Source: Roridomyces roridus (taxonomy: Eukaryota > Basidiomycota > Agaricomycetes > Agaricales > Mycenaceae). Taken from it: DNA of 64,000 nt. The position numbers were made by a program, and so were the translations under genes. Below are positions 45,223 through 55,934 of this stretch, piece by piece. The notes under the pieces are model-generated. The model saw only the letters and a program-made list of their open reading frames with translations. It made no database searches and was not told the origin of the DNA. The stretch is from assembly GCA_029378245.1 (NCBI GenBank), contig JARKIF010000010.1, positions 1,736,001 to 1,800,000 of the forward strand, in the 5' to 3' direction. Positions within the stretch are counted from its first letter, which is position 1, and every line of letters starts with the position of its first letter.

Positions 45223-45840
45223 ATGCGCCCCGTACGGCTAGACTTCTGCTCGTCAGGAGACAGGCTCCGCAACTTCAGTTGGGGCTCAGGCTCGAACAAC
45301 CTGGAGTTCACCGTTCCACCGTTCACGGTGCTGAACAAGACGCTCCTCGAGGCTGGCATTAACATCAGGGCGTCCTTGACGAATGACCTTGCCAAAGGAG
45401 CGGCTGTGGCTAGGGGAGCGGATATGGCGATCGTCTTCGTGAACGCGTATGTTTTCCTCTGCTGATTCAAACTCGGATTACATAATGGAACGCAGGATGA
45501 GCGGGGGGGGGGGGGGGGGGGGGGGGGCTCGGAACTTATCATCGCAGATCATCTCATTACTCTCCAAAATAACGGCTCGATTGCGGGGACAGAGATTCCC
45601 CAGTTGTACATTGGCTTCCCGCCAGGTTCCGGTGAGCCGCCGAAGGTTCTCCGCGGATTCGAGGAGATTTCCCTCGATACGGGTGAGAGGAGGGTCGTAA
45701 GTATGACGGTTGACCAGAGGGGGTTGAGGCAAGTTCAATCTTCGAGTCGTGAATTGGGACTTTGGATCTCTGAACTTCTTATGAGTGCAGTGTTTGGGAC
45801 CGGGCGGTGGGCAGGTTTGGGGTATTTATCGGTGCGATTA
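45223..45840 (+). pseudogene. GH3 beta-glucosidase remnant
   Basis: Segments match the second domain of secreted fungal GH3 beta-glucosidases but are discontinuous. WGSGSNNLEF and PPFTVLN match the GWGSG region. LAKGAAVARGADMAIVFVNA is the conserved GADVAIVF strand. After a G25 run, IPQLYIGFPPGSGEPPKVL and LRGFEEISLDTGERR match the C-terminal fibronectin-like part. The block between them (the catalytic acid region) and the whole N-terminal barrel are missing. This is a relic of a larger gene. Confidence 0.7.
45503..45527 (+). repeat. G25 homopolymer
   Basis: Twenty-five consecutive G residues inside the beta-glucosidase remnant, exactly where the internal deletion lies. Length is hard to sequence, so the true number may differ. 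It can form a G-quadruplex. Confidence 0.8.
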
Positions 45841-45870
45841 GGCTTCACGGATGGTTCTGGGTAAGGGGTA

Positions 45871-47550
45871 CACCATGGAAGTGTTCACGCGTGGCTCGCT
45901 GGGTTGGCATTTCCAGAAAATTCGGATCATGGAAATCCCACCGATCAATACCATCGGCGTGTGACTAGCCGCACGGCCGGCACCACCCCAGAGTATATCC
46001 CCCCCTCTTCCTCGCTCCCTAGGCACCCTGGGTAAGCCCTGGCATCGCTCCGGCATATCCACTGCAACAGGCCGCGCTCCTCACTTCCTCCGACCGCGTA
46101 CCCTCCCTCACCCCTCCTCCGCTATGAACCCCCTCCACGTCCCGCCAGGTGCGAGTCAGTATTTCTGCGCTAGGAACAATGTGCGCCGCTGCAGGCGGCG
46201 TTACCTGCACTGGAACCCACGGGCCTCTTCACACCACCCTCATTCGAGCAATTAAATAGAAAGTGCGCTGCATGTGGCCTGGCGGCTGAAAAAGCGGCAA
46301 GCTCGACAGTGTCTGCTCTCGCATAAGAACACCTCGACCACGGCGGGGAGGAAGGGCGGGCAGCGGGACGTCGCGAAGGCCAGAGATAGGAGTACGCGCT
46401 GTTTACATATTGTTTACACTCTGTTCCGACCTGCGTGCCGCTTGATGGCCTTGCTGACAAATCCCACCGATCATCCCATGAGACATGTTATTATCCGTTC
46501 TTTAAGATTATGTCTCCTTTTTGTTTGTACAACTGTCAGTCGATCCCCTAATGGACTTTCTTCTTACGGTCGTCTGGCTCGGCGAAGGGCTTTCTTACAG
46601 CTTTTCAACAGACTATCAACAGCTTTTTCAACAGCTTTGTGGGACCCTTCGTTTCCATTTGATTAATCTCCACAGCTTTTAATACTGCACGGAACAGTAG
46701 TGGAGCAACCATTGGCGGGACGATGACGCGTCGCCCGGCATGGCACGCACATATAGAGAGCCCCAGAGATTACCCGGATTGCTGTCATTTCCCCCACTTT
46801 CCCCCATACCTATCTCTTCCTGCCCCCTGCGACTACTTATTCGCTCTTGGTTACTGGCGTTCAAAACGGTTCAATTCCTCCAAACATACTCTGTCTGCGA
46901 TCAAGAATCAAGCGCTGTCTCAAGAGTCAAGTGTCGTCAAACCTAGCTTCTTGGTACTTCGCGGACCTCGTTTTCCTCGCACTATTGAATCATCCCGAGT
47001 CGGAACTTTCCGACCGAGCTGCAGCCTACACCATCCGTCGTCGCTTGATATTCAAACCTGCCTCGGAGTGCATTCATCCTCCCACCGGCTCAAATCGAAC
47101 ATTTCGACCCTGGTGGGCAAATACGATTCCGTGCTCGCGTCCCAACCGCGAGCAAACGTAGCCGTCTTCTAGGGACTGGCTTACTCGACAGGATACGTGG
47201 AAAAAAAAGGGAGCAACGGTGCGTGATGTCTCGAGCTCCCGCTGTGACGCGAGGTGTAAACTGTGCCTCATCGACTTTGGGTTGCACTCACCTGTCTGCC
47301 GGCGCCGTCTCGCTTCACGCCACTGCGCGTCGTACCTCCCGGCCGTCCCCTATCCAACTCGACCAACCCTCATGCATCATGTGTCATGAAACCAGCGCTT
47401 GCCGACTGATCAGGTGATGCCATCACCGCCATCGGTTACGGTATCATCAACAAACGTACGTTCGGTCCACGCACGACAAGTCCTTCCTCAAGAGATGGAT
47501 GTCGCCCGCCTGAACAAGGAGTGGGTAGTCCCAGAGGAACTACCACTCGG
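45871..47550. other. no gene recognised
   Basis: Short frames only. CAACAGCTTTT recurs three to four times at about 46598-46680, otherwise nothing notable. Confidence 0.4.
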
Positions 47551-47559
47551 ATACGAGGG

Positions 47560-47760
47560 CAGCAGTACATGCCCGGCGCGGGAAGGGTTGCTAGGACAGA
47601 ACCCGACGCGCAGTGTCGGAACCCGACGAGGGGTTCCCAACACATGTCATCCAGTGAAGGTACAGAAGTACATGCCCGGCGTAACATGGGTTCTTGGTAT
47701 AGAACCCATCGCGCAGTGTTAGAACCCGACGAGGGGGGAAACACATGTCAACCAGTGATC
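47560..47760 (+). repeat. two-copy tandem repeat, period about 100 bp
   Basis: Units starting near 47567 and 47670 each contain GTACATGCCCGGCG, a short variable part, GCGCAGTGT, GAACCCGACGAGGGG, then ACACATGTCA and CCAGTGA. They differ by point changes and small indels. No coding meaning seen. Confidence 0.7.
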
Positions 47761-48680
47761 CCTCGGCAAGGGATCATGATGCATATTAGGGGAGGACGAT
47801 CGTGGTTACACACAGGGCCACAGGGGTGGCTCCACCGGGACTCTATTGAGTCAGGAGGATATTAAGGGACAGGGTCCGATCACACAGGAGTGAACTCCTG
47901 ACAAAGTTACTATATAATGTTGGGTAGAATCTCCTGTACAGTAGATTCTACCTCGTCTATTCTCCAGCAATACTCTGGCTTGCCGGTTCCCCCCTCTCGT
48001 CTTAGAACCCGACATCTCAGTATTCGACTTGGTCTTCATTCACATATTCGACACGACTACTGGTCTCGCACCTGCACTACTAGTTCCCCTGTGCTTGACG
48101 ACCCTGCAGCCTGAGGCCTTGCGTCTGGCCTCTTGCATTGCAGATCACACTCATTTCGTCTGGTGCTTGACTACATCATCCCATCCCTGGTCGTGTCCGA
48201 ATCACCGTCACCTTCCTGTCGTACCCGGCCGCGTTACCGAGCGTGATCCGATCACCGGCATGTCGGCCTAGGCGCTGTCGTTGACATCATGCCTCAGCCG
48301 CGAGCTTTGATGCCTCCTTCCGTTTGCGCTTTCACGTTCCCGAATCTGTGTCCATGGACAACACGCCCCTCGAACTTCCGGGTCACTCTCGTGCCCTTCC
48401 TATACCACTGCCGGGGAGCGTTGCGAGGAGAACTTGCAGAACGATGTGCATGCACGGAGGAGGAGCCTGGGACGGTGGCATACATGTGAATGAATTGCCT
48501 ACTTTTTCTGGCCCCGCGCGGCCTTACGGAGTTTGCTTCAAGAACCGGAGCTTGAGACTGGGTCGACCTGATTCTCCGTTTCTTTTTCTTGCTCCGTGGA
48601 TGGGGACGGTGGAATCTGGATGACTTCGCAACCTCATATCTGCGTTGGTAGTGTGCGTGTTGTTGCCATAGTTAATAAGA
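47761..48680. other. no gene; possible retroelement flank
   Basis: TGTTGGGTAGAATC at 47918 resembles the start of a copia-type LTR, and TAGAACCCGAC recurs here and in the tandem repeat just upstream. I find no matching second end, so this stays a suspicion. Confidence 0.25.
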
Positions 48681-48682
48681 AA

Positions 48683-49240
48683 TACAGAGGGAAACCCCCA
48701 TCCGGACCGCTCAGGAAAGATGGAGTTATACCATGGGCTTGAAGGGAGAGGGAGTGCTGTACTACTGGTGTCTGGTAGGTAGGGATACACCCTATATTGT
48801 ACATTTTTCTCAAGGCATGCAACTGTGGCCTTCACTCAGTAGCATCACATTTATCGAGTCTGGGAAAAACCCACATCCGGACCAAATCAATCTTTTCAAC
48901 GGCAACTGAGAGATTTTCCCACGGGTGAAATGGTCAGCTGGAGGTGCCTTGGGAGGTCTATATGTGGATATATTTTTAGCCACGCAGGGGTCCTGGCTGG
49001 CCAAATAAAACCATAAGATTTTCATGCATCGGCTCATTTCAGCATTTGGGCAGAGTGAAAATGAATCAAATATATCTCTGTAATGCCACGGCAGTTCTAC
49101 CTGTAAATTTAGGAGTGAGGGTCTCAATATGCTATCTAAAACCCGAAAAAAGATTGGCCCCATAGGAAGCCTCGAACCCATCGAACGAGCCTTGGTCCGG
49201 CAGAGGGTCCGGTCCGGATGGGGGTTTCCCTCTGTATCTT
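48683..49240. repeat. inverted-repeat pair, MITE-like
   Basis: CAGAGGGAAACCCCCATCCG (with flanks AATA...GACC) near 48687-48711 recurs as its complement near 49213-49237. A degenerate third copy (CCCACATCCGGACC) lies at about 48870. About 30 bp of imperfect terminal repeats flank 500 bp of non-coding AT-rich sequence, as in a miniature inverted-repeat element. No target duplication was identified. Confidence 0.5.
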
Positions 49241-49463
49241 CTATTCGTTATTCAAGTTCAAAAATTAATCTCAGAGTGCTGCCGGAGCGAAGCGAAGGCA
49301 TGTCTTGTTTCCATTAACGAAACGCTCTCGGCATTTCGGAACTCCTTGTGAATCGGATAAAGATGAATAATGAAATTTTCCTTGCGAGACATTCGCTTAG
49401 CCCATCATTGATGTATCGTCGGCATGAATCATGATGACCAGCAATGATTGATGTGCCATGATG

Positions 49464-49680
49464 TGGTCTCGGAACAGCTTCGGCATGGCCGTTTCTGTCT
49501 CAAGGAATCAGGTTAGTATCCTTGCTAAGAAAGAAGCAGCCGCTGTGAAATTTCAATCTGATTTCTGCCCTAGGAAGTTCTCGTTCGAATCGAGGCGGGG
49601 TCATGCTCCGACGCTCTTGCCGATTTTGCGTTGGCCTCAAAAAGAATTTTATGCCCCGGTTGGCCGTTTACGTGCAGCTG
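49464..49680 (+). repeat. T-arm-like unit, family B
   Basis: The core CTCGTTCGAATCGAG (49580-49594) is followed by a T4 run at 49624. About 115 bp upstream also match the 43.2-kb copy (CTCGGAACAGCT, TGTCTCAAGGA, AAATTTCAAT). Downstream, TTTTATGCCCCGGTTGGCCG matches the 43.8-kb copy. This shows the repeat unit is about 220 bp long, not just the core motif. Confidence 0.65.
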
Positions 49681-50593
49681 AATAGTCCTCCCCCGAGTGC
49701 CTCATGGTCTACAGCAGTGAACCTAGCCGCAAACCCAACTGGTGGCGTGTGATCGACGAGCGCGGGCTTCCCGCTGGGATTCTCGTCCAACCCGCACTCC
49801 CTCTGCGTCATGCGTCAGAGTACCCGCTATCTCTGTTGGTTCCTCTGATCGTGTATCCGACGCTCAAGTGCCGGGAGAAACATAGTTGGGCTGTCCCTGA
49901 CCACTGGCAATGCTCATCAAAGTTTTCAAAGTTGGATCATTGCAACAATATTTTACGTTCAAACTGGCAAGAGTAGGAGATAGACGGGCGGCTCGAAATA
50001 AGTAGCTGTATATACTCACAATTGAAACCGCCTCTGAAGTGAACCGGAGGAGCGAGCGCCCACATTACTCAACAAGACGAACATCAGATTCACCGTCCGA
50101 CATCACCGGTCACCGTCCACGATACACAGCCTCACGACCACGTGAGTCACCCCGCGGATCTTACTTGGTCGGCGTATGCGTTTGATCCGTTCGAGGATAG
50201 AGTCGCGTTTCCCCCCGGGTGATACAACACTGAGCTTGACTAAGGGGCTTGAATGATGAGCGAGTTATCTCTCCAATGGTGCGTCGGTCACGACTCGTGG
50301 GTAAACCGACGTTCCACGTTATTCTGCTGAAGAAACAGGCTGGTCATTTTGCGCGTGTATAGAGTGCTGAGTGCGTCTTTCTTCCTGCCAGGCTGGGATC
50401 CTATCGGTAACACCGCAGGCGGTGTCCAAACATTCGGGCCAACAAAAACAGGCGTTGGCGGGAAGAAGGTGTACCGAAACGAATAGAAAGCCACAGCAGA
50501 CTGGGGTAAAGCTACGCGTATTAAAGCTGGGAGGACGCTGCTGCATCCAGCAACAACAAGAACTCACATCTCTCATTTCTCAGCTACACAATC

Positions 50594-51263
50594 ATGGCAC
50601 TCAACCCATACGCTCAAGGCGGCTGGACCAACCAGAACTCGTCTTCCAGAATTTCAGGGACCGTCCCCCAACCCTCCATATTCGGCGCCCTTCCTTACCC
50701 CAACGGCCCCGGCCAACCCTCTCAAGCGTCGCGCCTCCTCACCTTCCGACTGACGCGCTACAACCCGACGATCCTCCAATCGACCGTCGTAGACCCTAAC
50801 ATGCGGCCCTGCTTCTCGGTGCGCACCGATAACCCCACTCCGGGATTCACCGTGATCCACAACGCCGCGAACCAGCCGCGTGCGATTATCGAGTGGGCGA
50901 GACACCCGGTGGTTGAGATCCGGGATGCCGTGCCGAAGAGTTCCGCAGCGCAGTGGCTTGCTTTATCTGCGGATAAAAGTTATCGGACGATGAAAGCGCT
51001 GAATAAGACGTTCGTCTGGGCCAAGGACGGTGCGGACATTTGCGTGCGTGATCTCGCTGGAATGAATGCAACTTGTGAATTGACTCAACGAGGTTTTGCA
51101 GCTCTACTCGGCTGGCCTCGGCGAACCCGAGATGTACGCCCGTATGGCTCGAGAGGATGATGAAGTCGTCCTCGATCTCACAGCCGTGGCAGTTCAAATA
51201 GGGTTACTCGAAGTCTGCATCACGGCAGCTGTTTTGCTTCAGAGCGGGCGGAAGATTGATTGA
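50594..51263 (+). CDS. DUF6593-like conserved fungal protein
   Basis: Two exons, 50594-51043 and 51102-51263, encode 203 residues. A Pro/Ser/Asn-rich start is followed by the conserved core. Key stretches are LLTFRLTRYNPTILQSTVV, FSVRTDNPTPGFTVIHN, AIIEWARHPVVEIRD, SAAQWLALSADKSYRTM, FVWAKDGADICLYSAG and a hydrophobic end (LEVCITAAVLLQSGR). This pattern matches a large basidiomycete family that I recall as DUF6593, function unknown. It converges with the GATA-type gene, with about 300 bp between their stops. Confidence 0.8.
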
Positions 51264-51558
51264 TGGGTTGATGGGTTGAACTTGGAACTGAAGCGTTTGC
51301 TCAGAATCGGAATATGTATTTGAAAAACCTAATGTAGAGCACCTACAGTATTATTTATCGAAGTGGGTTTCCATCGTCAAGCGGCAATCATCGGATCGGC
51401 ACCGCGTTCCAGAAAATAAATAATCAATTGGGATCAATACAACACATCTAAAAGCGGGATTGAACACGCTAAACAGGAAACGGTACACAGAGCATATCAA
51501 AACGAAAGCAAACAGAAAAGAAAAGCAAGTCCAAGTCCAAACTCTTACTCAACCGCAT
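51264..51558. other. convergent 3-prime spacer
   Basis: Space between two convergent genes; A-rich, no other signal. Confidence 0.5.
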
Positions 51559-52376
51559 CTAACTCCTGGTCCTCGGCTTGACCTTGTTCCGCTTCAACTC
51601 AGGCGGCCTCGGCACGCCCTTCAAGCGCTCATAAACGCCACAGGCATTGCACACAAGCGCCCCATTACTATCGCGTCTCCACGTGCTCGTCTCGGTCGCA
51701 CCGCAATTCGCACATTCCCGCCCATCGCTCTGTCCTTTGGCTGGAGAAGGAGAAGGAACATCATCACGGTCGGCGTCGATGAGCTCCTGCGGGCGCTGAG
51801 AGTGACGCTGCTGGACGTACACCCCGCAAGCGTTGCACAGAGGCACGCCCGTGGCGGGGTCGCGCCGCCAGAGAGGCGTACTCTGCACGCGGCATCGTGC
51901 GCATTGTTTGACGGCAGTCTGAGGGCCGGGGGCTGCTGCAGGAGGAGGAGCTGGTGCTGAGTGGTGACTATAGCCATGATATCCCGGTGTGCTCGCCATG
52001 CCCATCGGATGGTACGTGCCTCCGTCTCCGGCGGCGTTGTAATTGTCGTATTGGCCGTGGGCAGGGTTTTGCATAGGTTGGCCCCAGTTATTGATGTTGG
52101 GATTCTGGCCAGGGTGACCATACGCGCCGGGTGCCCCTGGATACGGCGGCTGCGCGAAACTCTGGTCCTGCGCGTAGATCGGCGCCGCGGGAGCCGGCAT
52201 TCCGTATCCAGAGTTTGGGTTCGGCTGGTTGGACGAGGTTCGAGGATCTGAAGAGACGCATCGTAAGCAAGATACTTGTTGAAGACGAGAATTCACAAAC
52301 AGGACATGCCAGCGTCGTTCAGCGAGCTGTACGAGCTGCGGGGAATGTTGTTCCGGTCGTAGTAGTAGTCGCTCAT
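51559..52376 (-). CDS. two-finger GATA-type transcription factor
   Basis: Minus strand, exons 52376-52301 and 52247-51559, 254 residues. The start [19 protein letters not shown] leads into a Pro/Gln/Tyr/Gly-rich low-complexity region, as in activation domains. Two C-terminal zinc fingers follow. The first is CARC-x18-CNAC ([14 protein letters not shown]). The second is CANC-x17-CNAC ([13 protein letters not shown]), followed by basic [11 protein letters not shown]. Two linked fingers occur in fungal siderophore regulators (SreA/Urbs1), but the Cys-rich linker typical of those is absent and this protein is much shorter. The target genes cannot be inferred. Likely nuclear, binding GATA-like sites. 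Confidence 0.88.
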
Positions 52377-54675
52377 CTTGTTCTTGCTGGATTCGACTCG
52401 ACATTAATTAGCCTCGTTATATACCCTAGCCTTGACTGGCTCAATGACCTCAAATAGGTGTCAGATGAACGACAGGACAGACCGACCTCCGTTCGTCCTG
52501 ATAGAAGATTAGCGCGTCTGTGTATGTGGATAACGAGCCCTGACTGACGTTCAACACAAGACAATCGAAGACGGGAAGAGTCTCTAGATTTACTCCGTTC
52601 GGACCCTGGCTAGGCAATGAATCATTCCCCCGCACCACACAAGTCGGAGTGGGAATCGGAGGAGGACGAGGGTATGGACCTGCCAGGCACTGACACCTTA
52701 TGTTTTCTGTCAGATAAGTGGCGAGCTGTCAGGTCAGCCAACCAGCCAGCCTCTTGAGTTACATTGTTTGTTTGGAATACTGGCTCACCCGGTGCGTGCC
52801 TAATTAACATTTGAAAATGCCGGAGTGGAATTTAATGTATCCCTTCGGAGTCGTGGACGGTCAGGGTCGTCGGGGCATGGTGTGAGAAATAGGACATGCC
52901 GACTCGCCAGGATGGATCTACACCCTACACGCAGATCAAGCGATGCTCAACCCAAAATGAAATTCCAATACCGCTGACATGATTTATTAGGCGTCTTCAT
53001 GCGGAGAGGTATTGATGGGAGATGGATGACTGGGTTGAATTGAGTGCAAGGGAGCGAGCGTACTCCGAACCAGCAACGCACATACGGTCATGTCTTGCAA
53101 CAGAACACAAGTTTCTTGATCCTCCATCCATCTGAGAAACGTCCCAATACCACTGCGTAGTTGGAAGATTAAGTAACAGGTGGACAGACGTGCCTGATAC
53201 GGGCATCACAGAGTCCCGGGAGTGTTGGCCGATGGCTCGCGGGGCAGTGAGTATTCATTTCGCCTCGCAATATATCTTTTTTTTCATGACGGACGCTTGA
53301 TGGTTTTAAGTAAGCATCCAAGTCCCTGGGCTATGAAGACAGGGTGAGTGGTTTCGGGGAGGCACCAGGCAACGCCGAGGCAGGATTCTCGGGGCCATAG
53401 ATGCGCACCGCCCTCGTCGATCGTCGTGGCAGAAGACAAAAAAGGTAAAATCAATCGCATGACGTGGCTGAAACATTTGATGAGGATTGCCGGATGATGG
53501 CCGTGACGGCCGATAGCCACCTCTGCGACATCGAGCTTGGAAAACTTCGGAGGACTGCCATACAGATTCTGCGCAATCAAAGTACTTTCGATGCTACGCA
53601 TTCGCCCTTCTGAATTGCATATCAACTTTGTACTTATTCAACACCGACTCCCGGCTGGCGGGAAACCAACGGGAAACACTGTTACACAAATCCAGTGTCA
53701 TTCACGCCTGGACTTCCAGTCTTGATAGTCATTTTGGCGCCGCGACCTCGCTTACCACGTCTCATTTATTCAGGAGGCATGTCCTGCTAAGCCTCCTTGG
53801 TTCAAGATTACTTGACGTTCGAGAAAGGTTCATCCAATTCATAGAGGAGAGGCAAGGCCGTGGACAAACATCCGACTGCGACATAGACTCTACTTCCAAT
53901 CAGGCCTTCTTCCGAGTCCACAGAATGATGTTCATGAGCCTTACTTTACTTACTTTGGAGTGCCAGATCTGAATCGTCGGTGGTATGGTACCCATCTCCT
54001 GCTTTGAAGGCTTGAGGTGCATATGTAATTAACGGAAACGTCGACCATCCAAGGCCAAGTACAGCTTACTTATTCAGTACGTAGCCTAGCGCTCCACCTG
54101 ACGTTTGTGCCTGCCAACACTGGCAGGAACGGATCTACGACTCGGAGTGGTAAATTTAAAGCCATCCCCGGCGATTGCACGTCACAATACACATTGGACA
54201 GATCTTCACGTCACGGTCCAAGGCAATTTTGTCTATCCCGAGGCGCATCATTGGGCGGGCGTCGGCGATCAAAACCGCCCAACGGCCATGGCGGGACGTC
54301 GCTTCCGACCTACTTCCGAGACACGGGAATTGCTTGCATACATGACGCATTCTGTGACGGCTGGCAACGCGCGCTATTTTCGACCGTGGTCAGTATCTAA
54401 ATGTAAGTATGCAACCTAACGAGCAATGAGTATCCACCGTCTGCTTTGGCAGACTCATTCCGACTTCCTATGGGCTCAACGTGTGTGTCCCCCGAGCACC
54501 GACTGAAGAAATCTCGAAACATGGCAACGATCAACACATGGCGGAATCGTCAATCCAACAATAGCGGGAATTCGGGCAGTACATAAGATGCAGGGACAAC
54601 ATCACACACACCCTTCCCTCCGTCCCTCTCTTCCCCTTCTTCATCCAATTTTCTTCTTCCTCTTTGCTCGCCTTG
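52377..54675. other. no gene recognised
   Basis: Promoter side of the GATA-type gene, then spacer. Frames are short and show no motif. Confidence 0.4.
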
Positions 54676-55426
54676 ATGGCCTTCACCTTCGTTAGAATCT
54701 TGACGCTGGGCGCCGCCCTCGCCGGACGATGTACGTCCGTCAGTCACTGCGGTGTCAAACGGCGAGCGCTAACGTGGAAGCGAAATGCCAGTTGCTGCGT
54801 CCTCCCCCTTACCCGCCGTAATCACGCTGCCCGACCCCTTTGGCCAGAACACCATAACAGAGTCGGCCTCCATCGCTGGCGTCGATGCACAAGGCCACAC
54901 GACGTACATCATCACTCAGGGCGGTCTGACTGGTGCGTCCGCGTCCAATTCCTCTCCACGTCTCTCCCGCTGATTCCAAAGCGCCCATCTAGAAACCCTC
55001 GTCCAGGGTTCCGATTTCGCATCATTCACCTTGGTCGAGCCGCAAGCCACGACCACCGCAGTGGTCGGGGGTGCATGCTCGCTAGGCTTGCCCGGCGGCG
55101 AGGCGGCATGTCAGTTTGCACAAGGCTCAGAAAGCTTTGGGACGACGTATATTCCGTCGGGATTCTGGTTCCTCGATGTCGGTGACGCCACGGTGGCAGC
55201 CCCAGCTCCTGGTGCCACTCCATCATCGGGAGGTGCGAGCGGTGCGCAATTGCAAGCATCTGGCAGTGCATTTTCGGTTCCAGGATCCTCGATTCCAGGT
55301 CCGGCGACGACGAGTAAAACAAGCTCAGCGACGTCGATGCACAGTCGGATCGTGTCTATGGCCGGGGTGAAGATGTCGGGGATCGCGGCTTTCTTGGGTT
55401 TCGTGGTAGCATGCCAATTGGTGTAA
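54676..55426 (+). CDS. secreted Ser/Thr-rich protein, probably GPI-anchored
   Basis: Three exons (54676-54730, 54792-54932, 54993-55426) give 209 residues. The N-terminus (MAFTFVRILTLGAALAG) is a signal peptide. A beta-rich middle follows (ITLPDPFGQNTITESASI, TTYIITQGGLTETLVQGSDF, FTLVEPQATTTAVVGGACS). A Ser/Thr/Pro/Gly-rich stalk then leads to a C-terminal hydrophobic tail (MSGIAAFLGFVVACQLV). That arrangement suits cell-wall or membrane anchoring through GPI. The two Cys near GGACSLGL and EAACQF may pair. No known domain. Confidence 0.75.
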
Positions 55427-55934
55427 ATTCCGGCCAAGTTATTAGATTGGGGCATCCTTGGTTCTTGAAGGAAAAGGTTTCACTGCATCGAGTCTAGTCT
55501 GTGTCCCCTGAAGTATACATAGCGGATGGATCATGATTCATGAGCCTGTCCGACTGGTAGGAGCTCCAAAAACACAGCGGGGTCCCAGCCAAAGATGCTT
55601 ATTAGTGATTGCGTGGCTTGCATTTTTTCATCGCTTCTAACCAGCTCTGCGTCCCCAGTGCGAAGGTCAAGCGAAGGTGGGGAGAAAACAGCGGAGGTGC
55701 TGATGTAAGGATGTTTGATCCGTGATGCTTCTTCCCTCCTGCCACCATGAGCTCTTTCGATCTCTCCGAAGTTGTGGGATCCGAGACGTCGCAGGGGCCA
55801 GGAAGATTGAGGAAGTAGGTTTCTCAAGACGCACGGGCACCGCCTCGGGATCTCGGTGCTGAGCCTGAAGCTGCCGACGAGCTCGCGTTTAAAAAGGATA
55901 GAAGACACGCAACTCGCTCGCCCATCCTACGAAG

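Noticed and set aside
49704..49976. Ninety-residue plus-strand protein
   Set aside because: Single open frame next to a family B repeat, with no motif, no intron evidence and no conservation visible here.
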